Shown piece after piece: positions 1-13,659 of a DNA stretch of 64,000 bases. The stretch lies in the NCBI GenBank assembly GCA_016946835.1, contig JACVTC010000142.1, positions 118,501 to 182,500 of the forward strand, read 5' to 3'. The position numbers were made by a program, and so were the translations under genes. Below the pieces are notes generated by a model. The model saw nothing but the letters and a program-made list of their open reading frames with translations. It was not told the DNA's origin and ran no database searches. Numbering within the stretch: the first letter of the stretch is position 1; the number at the start of each line of letters is the position of its first letter. This DNA comes from Neocallimastix lanati (nom. inval.) (taxonomy: Eukaryota > Neocallimastigomycota > Neocallimastigomycetes > Neocallimastigales > Neocallimastigaceae).

Positions 1-232
1 GAAGACTGATTTATTGAATTAAAACGTCATCTAATTATACAAGACTATAATGAATATATAGAAAAAGAATTTATCGATGATAACATGACCAGAAAACAAA
101 TAAATATGATAACCCTGTCCAAACAATGATTATTCATTATGGCATTCTCATTTAGGACATTTCAACAATTATAATAATATCAAGGATTATAAGGATTATA
201 TTATTGAATAAATCGTTTCACAACAACAACAA

Positions 233-272
<40 letters not shown>

Positions 273-1060
273 ATGATAATAATGTCCTGAATGTAAAATA
301 AGTAAATTAAGAAGAAGAAAGCCATTTTTCTACTTCTGAATCTTTTACTACCCAACCTATAGAACTGATGTATACTAATGTTATTGGTAAACTTTAAACT
401 TATTTTCAAGGTTACAAGTTAAAACTACTACCTTACTTTTCTTGATAACTTTTCAAGAAAATGCTGGATTTATCTATTAAAAAAAAATAAATCTGATGTT
501 TATGATAAATTTATTAATTTTTATAAATTAACTTCCAACTTATATATACATAATATTTCTATTAAAACTTTTAAATATGATAATGAGGGGGGGGGGTCGA
601 ATATATAAATAAAAATGTTTCTTCATCTTTTTGTCTTATTGAATAATCATAGAATTTGCTTTTATACACTCTATTTCTGGTTATCCCCCCTCCAAAAAAA
701 AATGGTCTCGCTGAATGGTTAAATCAAACTATAAATAATTGTGCTAAAGCACTCTTAACTTCTGCCAAATTACTTCTTTTCTTTTGGAATTCTGCCGTTC
801 AATGTACTGCTTTCTTATATAACTCAAATCCATATTCTAGTATTAATTTCAAAATTCCTAATGAATTATTATTATTTTTTTTTAATAAACCTGTTGATAT
901 TTCTCATTTTAAAGTATTTGGTTGTAAAGCATTTTTCTTTAATAATCATAACAGTAACAAATGAGAAAAGAACTATTTGTTCATCATTAATTATTTTATG
1001 TATAAAAAATTTTATTATATATTCCTCATAATATTTTATTACCAATATTTTCACATTTTA
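1..1060 (+). pseudogene. Decayed Ty1/copia retrotransposon, GAG-pre-integrase and integrase core
   Basis: Translation in shifting + frames follows the order of a Ty1/copia polyprotein. A GAG-pre-integrase signature (SLWHSHLGHF) lies at about 130-165, a zinc-site fragment (CPECKISK) at about 277-300, then an integrase core remnant including IKTFKYDN at about 563-590. The integrase C-terminal half (NGLAEWLNQTINNCAKALL, later VFGCKAFFF) runs openly over 690-960. Several stops, frameshifts and homopolymer runs (A-run near 233-270, G-run near 587-596) break it, so it cannot make a working protein. The left part of the element lies outside the window, and no reverse transcriptase follows. Family assignment is secure; exact borders are not. 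Confidence 0.85.
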
Positions 1061-1219
1061 TTAATTAAATTTTATATTTAAATTTTATAGTTAAATTTAT
1101 TAATTAAAAAATTTACAAAGGCCACAAGAATGAAAATAAAAAACACAAAAGGCCACTTTTTAATTATAAAAATATTTTTATTAATTCTTATATCTAATAT
1201 ATATTTCCTTATTAATATT

Positions 1220-1221
<2 letters not shown>

Positions 1222-1264
<43 letters not shown>
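1222..1264. repeat. (AT)n microsatellite
   Basis: An uninterrupted AT dinucleotide run lies just downstream of the copia remnant. It is simple sequence with no coding value. Confidence 0.95.
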
Positions 1265-1266
<2 letters not shown>

Positions 1267-1609
1267 TTATTTTATATAAAAATAAGAAAAAATCCTCTTT
1301 TAATATGAGAGTGAAATATATTTTTTATTTTGATTTTGATAAAACAATATAAAAAGTGAACTGGTTATTATATAATTATTGGAATTAAATGATTATATAA
1401 ATTTTTATTTTATATTAAATAAGGTAATAAATAAATTTTAATACTTTTTATATTATTTGTACATATTGAACATTAAATAGTTCTAAAATAAATGATATTA
1501 ATATAATAATAATAAATATTAATAAAATACTTTCAGATGATAATTAAAATATTTACACTATTTTAATTGAATAAAAAAAAAATGTAAATAAAAATTAATA
1601 AATTATTTA

Positions 1610-2215
1610 TATTTAATCAATGGACATTTTTTATATTTTCTTTATTTCAATAAATAATATATGAAATATAAATTTTATTTCATCTTTTTATTTTTTTTAA
1701 ATAAAAGTTTTTACCGTATTGCTAATTAAATAAAATGACAAGAAAGAATATATATATTAAAAAATATATATATATATAATATGAAATAAAATAAAATATA
1801 TATTTAACAAATCTATTTAATAAAAATTATATATATATATGATCATTAATAAATTATTTAATTTTTAAGGAATAATTACTAAAATTATATAAACAATGGA
1901 CATTTTCTATATTTCCTTTTTTCTGTAAATTTTTTTAATATTTATATAATATAAATTTATATTATGATAGGTTTATTTCATCTCTATATTATTTTTAAAT
2001 AATAAAAAGAAATAAAAATTAAGAAATAATAATAATAATATGTAAATAAATATACTTTATCATAATTAAATAAAATGACAAGAAATAATAAAAGAAATAA
2101 TATAATTTATTAAGTATATTTATTAAAATTTTCCCAAAAAATTAAATAATTTATTAATGACGAATAAAAAATTTATTAAAGTATAAACAATAGACATTTT
2201 TACATTTATTTTTAT
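1610..2215. repeat. Diverged tandem repeat, unit about 280-290 bp, three phases
   Basis: The motif CAATGGACATTTT (third copy CAATAGACATTTT) recurs at 1618, 1894 and 2188. The first two copies are each followed by similar A/T text with TTTATTTCATCT. A second marker, TAATTAAATAAAATGACAAG, occurs at 1723 and 2063. The array is eroded by indels. No coding potential is seen from about 1065 to 3504. Confidence 0.6.
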
Positions 2216-2488
2216 TATTATTATTTATTATTTATTATTTATTATTTATTATTTATTATATTCATTTAGAAATAACTGTTATTTTTAATTATATAAAAAA
2301 AATAATAAAAAATAACTATACTTAAAAATTTATACGATAATACAGGATACAATTATTTAAATATTTAACGTCATTCTTTTTTATTCATTTAATAATGTAT
2401 ATATTAAATAATTAATGGATTTTTATATAAAAGTACTTTAATATCATAAAATAACATACCTTCATGTGAGATATAATTTATGATTCTA

Positions 2489-2524
<36 letters not shown>

Positions 2525-3504
2525 TTGGTAGATTATAAATTAAAAAATAAAAAATAAAAAATAATAAGATTATTTAATAATTATTTTACCAATTTATGAT
2601 TTTTCTTTTTTTATCAAAAGTTGTTCTGAAAATTATTTTCATATAATATCTTTTTCAATTATCCTTAAATGAATTATAACTATTTTTTGTTTATTCTTGT
2701 TAAGAATACAAAATGGAAAATATACTTTCAATAATATTTTAAATCATATATATATAATTTAATGTTCTTTATAAAGTTTATATAAAATAAATACATTAAT
2801 ATAATTGTTCTTTCTTCATTTTTTTTTTTATAGCTTTAAAATATTTTTTTAAAAAAAAAAAAAATAAAATAATAATAATAATAATAATAATAAAAGATAT
2901 ACTAAATTATTATTATTTTAATATTAGATATTTAAATATTTTTATTTTTATTTTTTATATAGTTAAATACATTATATATATATATTATATATTTATATTT
3001 TATACATAAATAATGTAAATGATTAAATGTGTATAAGATTTTTACAATGTTAAGTAAAATGAATTAGATAAAACAAATATTATAAAATTAATGATAAAAT
3101 AATTAAAAATAAAATATGATTATTTTTATTATTTTAAACTAATGTAATAAATTTTTTTATATATTTTACATTTATTTTTAATTATAATAAAAATAAATAT
3201 GTTTCTTTTTATAAAAAAATTTCTAAAATATTAAAAAAAAAATAAAAAAATAAAACATAATGAAGTCAAAATTTATATTCAAAATTCTATAATTTAATTT
3301 TGTACATTATAAAAAATCTATGTTTTTTTTTTTTTTTTTTTTTTAAAAGATAATCTTTATATGTGCTTTTAACTTATAATTATTTATATAATTATATTTG
3401 ATCTTAAAAAATAAAAATATTATGAATTTAAAAAAAAAAAAGATCAAATTCTAATATTTTTTTTTAATTATTATTATTTTTATTTTTTTAAAAAAAATAA
3501 AAAA
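2216..3504. other. AT-rich spacer
   Basis: Homopolymer runs and A/T simple sequence lie downstream of the zinc-finger gene. I see no reading frame with protein-like composition and no RNA gene. Confidence 0.7.
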
Positions 3505-5619
3505 TTAATTTGCCTTTACTTCATTTCCAATTTCATTAGTTTTCGTGGTATTAACATTACTTTTTTTATTTCTCATAACTCTTGTTTTATTTATATCATC
3601 AATAGTAATTGTAGTAGTATTTACTTCATCATCATCACAAATTTTACTATTTGAAAGTTTGGCATTACGTAATATAAGTGCTCTATTCTTTTTATGTCTC
3701 TTTTCACATACCTTCATATGTCTTCTTAAATTACTAAGAACGGAGAAACGACGACCACATCCTTCCAATGTACACTTGAATGGGTGTTGACCAGTATGAG
3801 AGTACATATGAGTTTTTAATGAACTTGGTCTTGAGAAACGTTTACCACATTCACTACACTTATAACGTTTAACCTTGGCTGGGGGTGTATTTACGGATAT
3901 TACATTGTCTTGTCTAACCGAATATGGCACAGTATATTGACCATTATAATTAACTGGTAAATTTACATTGCCAACTTGAACTTGTTGTACTTGAATTTCT
4001 TGGCCATTAAAATAAATAGGTTGATTAGCAACTTGATATGTATTAACAGAATTTTGAGCTTGTTGATTATAATTTACATTTTGTACATAAGATACATTAC
4101 TTTGTGGTGAGGATATGTATTGAACATTTTCATTTTGTTGAGATATGTAGTTTTGTGGTTGTATATGGTATTGTTGATTAACAACCGGAGATAATACATT
4201 ATTATAGGAAATATAAGTACTATACGATATATTACCATTGGTTTGAGAATTATTAATAATATTAATACCAGTATTACTATTATCCGTAGCAGCAACAACA
4301 AAGTTATTTTCTGGTGATTGATATGGAATGTTATTAATTGGTGCTTGAGTTTGATTTATACAAGTGACAGCTTGAGTAACATAATTATTAACTTGCGTTA
4401 TTTGAGTTTGCCCTTGATTTTGACCTTGAATGTAATAAATTTGATTTGGTTTTTTATCTATTTCCTTAGATACTGGACTAATAGTATTATTATTCAAAAT
4501 AGAATTACTATTATTATTTTTTGGATTTGGAGATGGCAATTCATTGTTATTTGACGAATTTTCGGTTTGATTACTTGAATCATTACTTAAACTTTTTGGT
4601 GAAAGCATTCCATTACTAGTTGCTGTGTTAATACTGTTGCCATTGTTACTATATGGTGTAACATTATATGATGAGACATCACTACTTCCAATTGGAGATA
4701 CAGTATTACAATTGGTTTCCTTCTTATAGTTCATAACATTACCAACGACTTGACAGACTGAAGAACCATTTTTTTCTTGAGCTAAATTATTCGATGGATA
4801 ATTATTCATTATTCTATTGTTTGGGGTAGAGTTATAAACAATTTCCTTAATTGGTGAAGAGTTTGGAGTTTGAAGTGGGGTATAAATACAAGTATTTTTT
4901 CTGTTTGTATTAGAAGTTTCGTTAATTCCTGGAGAATTAGTTATGATAGTACTGTTTGAGAAATTTATTGTTTGTTGTGGTTGCTTTTGGAATAATGGTA
5001 ATACTTCATTACTTCCAACCGTACCTTCAGAACTCTTATTATTGTCTGATTTATTCAATATTACTGAAGTCATAGATTGTTGTGACGGTGTAGATAATAC
5101 ATTTTGTCCTGTTCCTTCCGTTATAGCATTAGTAGTAGCCAAGTTATTAGATTGATTAATTTGTTCAGAATAAGTTACATTTTGTGTATTTATAATAATT
5201 TGAGATTGAGGTTGCTGATAAGACATATTGGACTGATTAACAATTATTGGAGATTGAACAAAGTTTTGACTATTATATACCTGTTGTACTGTTTGAGTTG
5301 TAGTAGCCAAATTATATACTTGTCCTTGTGGATTAGAAGTCATGATATTAATGTTGTCATATGAATTTTGCATTTTCATAAATCCATTATCTGAAGCAGA
5401 GATAATTTGATTATTCACTGGTGAATTTTGATATGAGTTGTTAGATATTTGTTGAGCCTGTGGTATACTATAGGATTGATAAGTTGTATTATATTCATTG
5501 GATACTATTACTTGTTGAGAAGAGGAATTATTTGAATATGATGGTTGAATTACGTATTGAGATGTATTACTATTATTATTGTATGAAATATAACTTTGTT
5601 GAACGTTTGAAATAGACAT
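3505..5619 (-). CDS. C2H2-type zinc-finger protein with long Q/N/S-rich N-terminal region (704 aa)
   Basis: This is a single open frame with no sign of introns. Residues 1 to about 580 are low complexity (Gln, Asn, Ser, Tyr, Thr), with SP/TP dipeptides and no globular-looking stretch. A tandem pair of zinc fingers sits at about residues 585-640. Finger 1 is classical (YKCSECGKRFSRPSSLKTHM, then YSHTG; C-X2-C-X12-H-X3-H) and is joined by a TGQHPF linker to finger 2. Finger 2 reads C-X4-C-X12-H-X3-C, so its last ligand is Cys instead of His. A Lys/Arg-rich stretch follows and could serve as a nuclear localisation signal. Finger pairs of this RPSSL/SVLSNL type occur in fungal transcription factors. 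A sequence-specific DNA-binding regulator is the likely role; its targets and orthologue are unknown. The first ATG lies in an A/T-rich context and gives the longest frame. Confidence 0.9.
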   Translation of the reverse strand: MSISNVQQSYISYNNNSNTSQYVIQPSYSNNSSSQQVIVSNEYNTTYQSYSIPQAQQISNNSYQNSPVNNQIISASDNGFMKMQNSYDNINIMTSNPQGQVYNLATTTQTVQQVYNSQNFVQSPIIVNQSNMSYQQPQSQIIINTQNVTYSEQINQSNNLATTNAITEGTGQNVLSTPSQQSMTSVILNKSDNNKSSEGTVGSNEVLPLFQKQPQQTINFSNSTIITNSPGINETSNTNRKNTCIYTPLQTPNSSPIKEIVYNSTPNNRIMNNYPSNNLAQEKNGSSVCQVVGNVMNYKKETNCNTVSPIGSSDVSSYNVTPYSNNGNSINTATSNGMLSPKSLSNDSSNQTENSSNNNELPSPNPKNNNSNSILNNNTISPVSKEIDKKPNQIYYIQGQNQGQTQITQVNNYVTQAVTCINQTQAPINNIPYQSPENNFVVAATDNSNTGINIINNSQTNGNISYSTYISYNNVLSPVVNQQYHIQPQNYISQQNENVQYISSPQSNVSYVQNVNYNQQAQNSVNTYQVANQPIYFNGQEIQVQQVQVGNVNLPVNYNGQYTVPYSVRQDNVISVNTPPAKVKRYKCSECGKRFSRPSSLKTHMYSHTGQHPFKCTLEGCGRRFSVLSNLRRHMKVCEKRHKKNRALILRNAKLSNSKICDDDEVNTTTITIDDINKTRVMRNKKSNVNTTKTNEIGNEVKAN

Positions 5620-6085
5620 TGTAATATTATTTATTGTTGTTTATCTTTGAAAGAATGATTTTTGACTAATTTAAGTTATTTCTATTTAAATTTTTTCAAA
5701 AAAAAAAAAAAGTATTTTAAAATTTTCCAAAAAAAAAATTGTTTAACAGCTATTAATATTTGGTTTTCTATTTTTACTTCTTTTGTTTCGATTCTTTATG
5801 AGATTTAACTTTATTTTTTCTTTTTTTTAAAAGTTTCTTATTTAATATTTATCCTAATACTTTTTTTCTTTTATCTACATATACCTTTTTGTTTTATATA
5901 TATATATATATAATAAATATTATAAATATATTTTATATTTTTATTTAATATAATTTTAAATCTTTTAAAATAAAATAAAAATATTAAGTATAATTAAGTG
6001 TATTTTATATATTACTTTATATATTATATATCAAAAAAAGTTTCTTTATATATATTTAATTAATTACATACAGTTTTTGACAAAG

Positions 6086-6133
<48 letters not shown>

Positions 6134-7448
6134 CTTTATATATATATTATAAAACACATTGTTTAATAAAAAAAAATAAAAAAAATAAAAAAATATATAT
6201 AAAAAAAAATTTTTTTATATATATTGTCTTACAATATTTTAATTATTAAAATAAGTTTATTACTAAAGAGCTATTCTATTACTTTCTTTTATTTCTTGAA
6301 AATTATTTTCTAATTTTTTTACTTTCTATTAACTATTTCAATTATAAGGAAAATAAATTTTAAAATAATAAATTAAATATGTTATAAATAAAAAAAAAAA
6401 AAAATTCACTTTTTTTGACCTTTATATATTATTTTGAAAATAAACTAATTTTTAAATTGTAAAAAGAAAATAAAAATAAACAAAATAAAGTTATAATTAA
6501 TTTTAATATATTATGATTACATGTTAAATATATAATATTTAATAAATAATATATAGTATAGTAATCATATAATTAATTATTCAATAGTATATATTCATAT
6601 ACAGTTTATGTTGACAATATATTATAATATATGTATTAACCTTTATATTAATTTATTACATTAAAATGGATAATATGTTTAATTATCTTTCCTATATTTC
6701 AATTAAGTATAATAATACCTATTGTAAAGATAAATTTAATATACGTTATGTATATTATAATATATTGAAAATGCATATATGTTTTTATTATTTTAAGCTT
6801 TGTTTCTATATTATTTTTATATTATAATGTATTTTAATATATTAATCAATACTAATAAAAACATTAATTTAATTTACATTAAAATTAATTATTTTATTTT
6901 TTTTTTTTTTTTTAATTTTTTATTTTATTTTTAATTTTTTTCAAATTAATTCCTTAATAACACAATTAAAATAAAATATAAATGAAATATACCCCTATCA
7001 TTTTTAAAAAATTAAAGAATCTATTTTTATACACTAAACTATTCTAATATACTATTTATCCTGAACTTTAATAAATACGATTACACATTACACTAACTCT
7101 ATTAATATTATTAATTTTTATGACCCAATTAATGTATAAATAAAAAGTTAAGGGTTAATTAAAATTATAATAAAATTATAATAATAATTGGTATTATTTT
7201 AGTATATATATATTTTTTTTTCAATAATTAACATAATTGTTATTGGGTTTATTATTTATGAAAGTTTATATATAATTATCTTTACAAAATATGTATATTA
7301 ATTTATTAATATATATTAAAGAACATATGAATTTTAATATAATTTATGTATTATTTTTTTTAATATATATTATATTAAATGATTAGATAGTATTAAATAT
7401 ATATATATATAAATAACTAGTTATAACTAATATGCTTAAATATTTATT
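5620..7448. other. AT-rich spacer upstream of the zinc-finger gene
   Basis: It contains A-runs (about 6089-6129), (AT)n and interrupted homopolymers. It presumably includes the zinc-finger gene promoter next to 5620. No specific motif can be supported. Confidence 0.6.
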
Positions 7449-7482
7449 AATGAATGATGATTATTTTTAAAATAATCATCAT

Positions 7483-7487
<5 letters not shown>
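7449..7487. repeat. Near-perfect palindrome next to a (TTA)n tract
   Basis: A 19-bp arm at 7449-7467 (AATGAATGATGATTATTTT) is the exact reverse complement of 7469-7487, with a one-base centre. It abuts the long trinucleotide tract that follows, and a similar TATCATTCATCATTATT segment appears at its far end (about 7669). Confidence 0.85.
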
Positions 7488-7575
<88 letters not shown>

Positions 7576-7586
7576 GTACTAGTATT

Positions 7587-7651
<65 letters not shown>
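7488..7651. repeat. (TTA)n microsatellite with a TAGTAC-containing interruption
   Basis: Roughly 50 TTA units run here, broken once near 7575-7591 by variants (TTAGTACTAGTATTAGTA). Poly-Asn and poly-Ile reading frames across it are artefacts of the repeat. Confidence 0.95.
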
Positions 7652-7652
<1 letters not shown>

Positions 7653-10211
7653 ATTATAATTACTATTATTATCATTCATCATTATTAATTATTATTTATT
7701 ATAATTATTAATAATTATTAATTATTTATTATTATTATTAATTTATTACTACTATTACTAACTATTAATTATTAATTTTTATTATTAATTATTAAAGCTT
7801 ATTAATATATGTTTTATTATTTATTTATTATCTTCACGAAACATTTATTTTTATATTTTTATTATCACTATTACTATTGGCTTTTATTATTAATTTTATT
7901 ATTTTTAGTCTTTACAAAATATTTGATATTTTAATATTTTTACTAGCTTTATTTATTTTATTATTAGTTTTATTTCTTTTTTTTTTTATTATTATTAGTT
8001 TTATTATAATAATATAATTATTGATCTATATACTAATGTTATCTATTAATAAACAATATTATAAAAATGTGACATTTTTAAGTTTTATGGCATTAATATT
8101 AAAAACAAAAAAAAAATAAACTAGAAAAAAATTTGGTTACAAAATTATTATGAGATTAAAATATTAAATTAAAATATATTGATTAGTAAAAAAAGTAAAA
8201 AAACTTTTATTTAAAATTTATATATTTTATTGATTTATTTATTTATCAATCACCTATATTAATTTTTATAAAGAAAAAAATTTTGTTTACCATGTTTATT
8301 ATACATATTTAAAATAGTTTTATAAAATATTAATAAATAAGAGAGATTACAAAAATAATATATTTAAAACTTTTTTTATTTCTTTAAAAGAAAAGGCATT
8401 TCATTAAAAACAATAAAATTTTAAAAATAAATAAAATATTGAAAATACTGAAATAATTTTACAAATACTAAACTTTTATATATATAAAATAAATCCAATT
8501 CAAAATATTCATCATATAACTTTAAAAATTTATTTATTATATTGAAGTTTTTTATTGAAGTTTTTATTTTAATTAATATTTAATAATAATAAACTAAAAA
8601 AAAAAATTAAAAAAAATAAATAAAAAAAAAAAAAAAAAAAGATCATCAAGAATATTATTTTTTTAAAAAAAATATACATTATATATTTAATTATTTTTCA
8701 TTAACTATTTTATTAATTATTTTATTTTATGCATAAATATCTACTATTATTCTATTATATATATATATCATTATTTAATGTTTATTTTTTATAATTTATT
8801 TTTTATTTATTTTTTATTATCATTTTCCCTATTTTCCATATGTTTTAATTTGGTTACAAAAATAATATTCAAATTATTAAAAAAAAAAAAAAAAAAAAAA
8901 AGGAAAAAAAAGGAAAAAAAATGTAACATCGATATATATTATTCATATTTAAAATTAAAAAGTATATATTAACACTTTTTATTATTTAATATATAGACTA
9001 TTTAATTTTATATCTGATATTTTTATTAATACGCATAAAATATATGAAAGGAGTTCACTATAATTCATGAGTTGATAGAACAATAGCAATATCAAATTTA
9101 AAAATAAAATTAAATTTTGTAAAGCTAAAGTTCCATTTTTCTATTTTACTTGATCATTATCATAATGAAATTATTTTATTATTTGTTTGGCTTTTTTATA
9201 TTTTATAAAATAAAATTTTATTTATTATTATATAAATTTATAATATTATAATTGATATATTAAACATTATACAATTTTAAATTTTATTTCATTATTTTAT
9301 TAAATGTCTATTAAATTAATAATTCATCTAATTTTTATTTATAATAAAAGAATTATAATTTTTATATTTTTATTTATAATTTTTTATTTTTATTTATCAT
9401 TTTTTATTTTTTATTTTTTATTTTTTTTTTTTTTTTTTTATTTTAAAAAAAAATTTATATGTAACATATATTATCCAAATAAGTGATTTTTTTAAATTTT
9501 AATTTTAAATGAAAAATTTAAAACAATAATAATTTAATTAACAGTATAAAAATTTTTATCATCAAAATTGATTGATTATATGTACTTTATAAAAAAAAAA
9601 AAAAAAAAATGGAGTATTTTTATATATCATAACTATAAATATCTTAAAAAAAAAATATTGCTCATTATAAGAATTTTAACATTTTAACAGTGGTAATTTA
9701 TTTCTAAAAAAAATAAAAAAAAATAAAAAAAATAAAAAAAAGATTAAGAATATATAATATATACTAATTGAATAATGAATTAAATTATTTATATTATTCA
9801 TTACTTACTCATACTATATGTTTATGACTAGTGAATGGTAATGTATTATTTATATTTATGAAATATTATATAAATACAAAAGTGTACCCTTTTTAATGAA
9901 GTACTTTGAGTATTACTTTTTATTTATAAAGTTTTTATTTAATTAAAATAAAGTCATATGATAACAAATTCCACATTAATTCTATAATAATGGATATTAA
10001 ATATTCTGTAGTCTCTTAAATTACTTTTTATTAAATAAAAAAAAAATGCAATATAAAGAAAAAATTGATTTGAAAGTATATTAATATATAGTGAATTAAT
10101 ATATTATATATTTATATTATTTTAATATCACAAAATAATAAGGAATACTTTAAATTAAACATATAAATAAAATTTTAATGTTTATATTAAAAAAAAAATA
10201 TGATTATTATT

Positions 10212-10251
<40 letters not shown>

Positions 10252-12288
10252 TTTTGGTTGGTTGGTTGGTTGGTTGGTTTTGTTTGTTAATAAATTACAA
10301 AAATTTTAGTATTACATAATAAATAAGTAAAAATAGTAAATAAAAATAAGAATATCAGTTTTTATATCAATATAATAATTAAAAGTCTTTTTCATTTTTA
10401 TGTACAATAATTAACCAAAAAAAATTATAATATCATGGAAATTCTCTGGTAGATATATCATAATAATATATATATTTTATTAATTTAGATATGATATAAT
10501 CTAATAAATAAATAAATATTATATCAAAAAATAAAGGTAAAAAAAAAATATATAACCATTAAATTTTTCTTAAATAATAAAGGTCATCAAAAGTATAATT
10601 ATTATTAATTTTTAAATCTAGTAATAAACTTAATAAAAAATACCAGATAAATGAAAGCCACATGTATTTTAAATATATTAAAAATAATCAATAAAAAAAT
10701 TATAACATTTATAAAGAAAAAGTATTAAATATATATTAAATATATATTTTATATATTTTAATATAAAAAAATTTTTTTATTTTTAATAAACAAATATTAA
10801 TTATAATTTAATATCAATAATTAAAAATAATTTTTCTAACTTATTATTAGTATAATAATAATAAAAAAAAATACTAAAATTATAAATTTAAATGATTTAA
10901 AATAAATATAATTTATTTCAACTTTTAATGAGTGTGGATATTTTTTAAAATCATAATCAATAACATATATAAATTATTTAATTTAAATATTATTAAATAA
11001 AATTTGAAATTATTTGTTGACCTTTAATATTATATTAATAAATATAATTATATTGAATGATTTACATTTAATTTATCTTATATTAAAAGACAACATTATT
11101 TAATAGATTATAAAAAAATTAAAAAAAATATTGCCATTTAAATTTAATATAATATATTGAATTTAAATTTAAGATATATTTACTTTTATAAATGTTTATT
11201 AACAACCTTTTCATGACAGTTTTTTAAATTTTTTCTTATTTATTTCATTTAACTTTCCTTAAAATAATATTTATTTAGTAGCTTAATTAAATATATATTT
11301 ATTTAATTCTTTTTAATATATAATTAATTTTTATTTTTTAATTTCTTAACATTATTAAATAATAATTATCTAAACATAATAATAATATCTTTTTTTTATA
11401 ATTATTATATATAATTCTTTTTTAAACTAATAATTAAAGATTTTTTTTATAATCATTTTATATAATTCCTTATCTAAACTAATAATTATTTATTCCTGTT
11501 TTTTTTAATATTAATCATATATTGTTATTTATACTAATAATTATAATATTATTATAATAATTATATATATTTATATTACCTTATCTAATTTAATCATAAT
11601 TTTTTTTTACTATTATATTACTTATTGGTTAGTAATCATTAGTAATCCTTATAAAATTGTTTTTAGAGTGGCTTTTTATTTAAAAATCAATTATATATAA
11701 GATTAGCTATTTAATATGTCAATTATATTAATTTATTAAATATTTTATTCCACTTTTTGATTATAGAACAAAAATTAATAATAGTTTTTTGGAAACTTCT
11801 TATAAGATTTAAAATATTCAAATTATAATAAAAAATAATGTATACTCATTATCTATTGATTAGTTATAATTTATATAAAGCTTGTAAATTTTTATTGTTC
11901 AATCATATTAATTATGAAAAAAAATAATAACTACAAATTAATATTAAATTATTCATTATAATAAAATATATTTAATTTATAAATAAATTAATTTTAATAT
12001 AATTTTTAAAATATAACAATACTAATAAAAAAACGTTTTTTTTTTTTTAATTTTTAAATGAATATTATCTTTGTAAAAATATATATATATTAAAAATATA
12101 TTAAATAGAAATTATTAAAATTTAATTAAAAATGTTGATTATTTAAATTATATAATAAATAAAGTTAAATAATTTATTCATTCAAATTTTCTTTTTTATA
12201 ATATATATTTAATATATTGTTTAATATAAAAATTAATTAATAATATATTATATGTAATATATAGTATATATTTAATAATTAATATAAT
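7652..12288. other. AT desert, no gene seen
   Basis: A/T simple sequence with scattered homopolymers. Short Ile/Phe/Tyr/Lys-rich frames (for example around 8778-8972 and 9304-9486) are composition artefacts. No RNA gene or transposon protein was recognised. Confidence 0.65.
10211..10279. repeat. (TTTA)n followed by (GGTT)5
   Basis: About ten TTTA units are followed at 10254-10277 by five GGTT units, then TTTGTTTG. The GGTT block is one of very few G-rich stretches in the desert. Confidence 0.9.
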
Positions 12289-12357
12289 ATTAATATATGA
12301 TAATATATAATATTAATATATGATAATATATAATATTAATATATGATAATATATGAT
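12289..12357. repeat. 23-bp tandem repeat, three copies
   Basis: The unit begins ATTAATATATGATAATATAT and repeats at 12289, 12312 and 12335. The last copy differs near its end (ATGATAAT). Confidence 0.85.
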
Positions 12358-13659
12358 AATAATCTAAGTAACATTTAAAATAAAGTTTTATTTCTAATAT
12401 TCTTAAATTAGAAACAAAAGAACAATAGTTTTTATATATTTTTTTTATAAAATTATACACTAAATCTATTCTATATTATAAATAAAACATTCTAAAATAA
12501 TTTTTTATTTATTTTTTTTTTCAATTGATATTAATATATAATATAATAGAAGATACAAAAATAGACATTATAAAATAATGGAAATGTATTATGAAGCCAT
12601 CAAAGAATTAACCGTTAGAACTTTAAAAAAAATTTTTAAATATAGAAATTAATATTATGAAATTTTTTGTTTTAATTTGACTAAAAATAAAATATAGTCT
12701 AATATAAAAATTTTTCGAATTAATAAATTTTAATATGATTAAAACATATTTTTCTCAAAAAAACAATATAAGAAATTCAAATTAAAAAATTAAAGACGAT
12801 ATAAATATTGAATTAATAAATTTTAACATAACTTTTTTTTTATATGGTTATATTATAAATTAAAAATAATAGTTATTAAATAATAATAAATCTAATCACA
12901 ATATTAATGATTTCAATTATATTGCTATTTCATGCATATAAATTATTATATTCGCACTAGTACTTTTAATATACATTAAATATAATTTCTTCACATAAAA
13001 AAATATTTAATAAATTAATATCCTCAAAATATAAAAATAATGAAATTTTATAAAAGGAACTTTGAATTTATTAATAATTTTATTGATTAGTAAATTGACA
13101 TAATAATACATTAGTATTAATTAAATTTATTCTTTGAAGTTTTTTTATTGATAATAATGTTCTATTATAGTAATTTAAAAAAAATGTGAATACTGTAATA
13201 TAGTATTATACTACATATAATCAGTAGAATCATTTAATCAATTTTAATATATTTAATTACTTTTTTATATACTACATGTAACATTGGATAAATAATTTGT
13301 AATATATTTAATTATTTATTCAATTTTATATATAATTTTTAATATTATTATTTATTTCATTTATTTGGTAATATTATCCATTTAAAAGGATATATACAAT
13401 ATATTAATATTATATATTTTAAATTAATATTATTAAATTAATATTTTAGTATTTAATATTATTATCCATTTTAAAAGGATATATATACAGTATAAATGTT
13501 ATATCATTATTCTTTTTATAATAGTATTCAATCAATAGATAATTGATTGATCAAATACAATAAAAAACATTATCCATATATAAACTTTAATATTTATAAA
13601 ATAAATACCAAAATTATTGAAAATAAATAATACTAGGTTTAATTATTTTCTTTTATTAT

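Noticed and set aside
7436-7682. Poly-Asn and poly-Ile proteins
   Set aside because: They are translations of a (TTA)n microsatellite in two frames.
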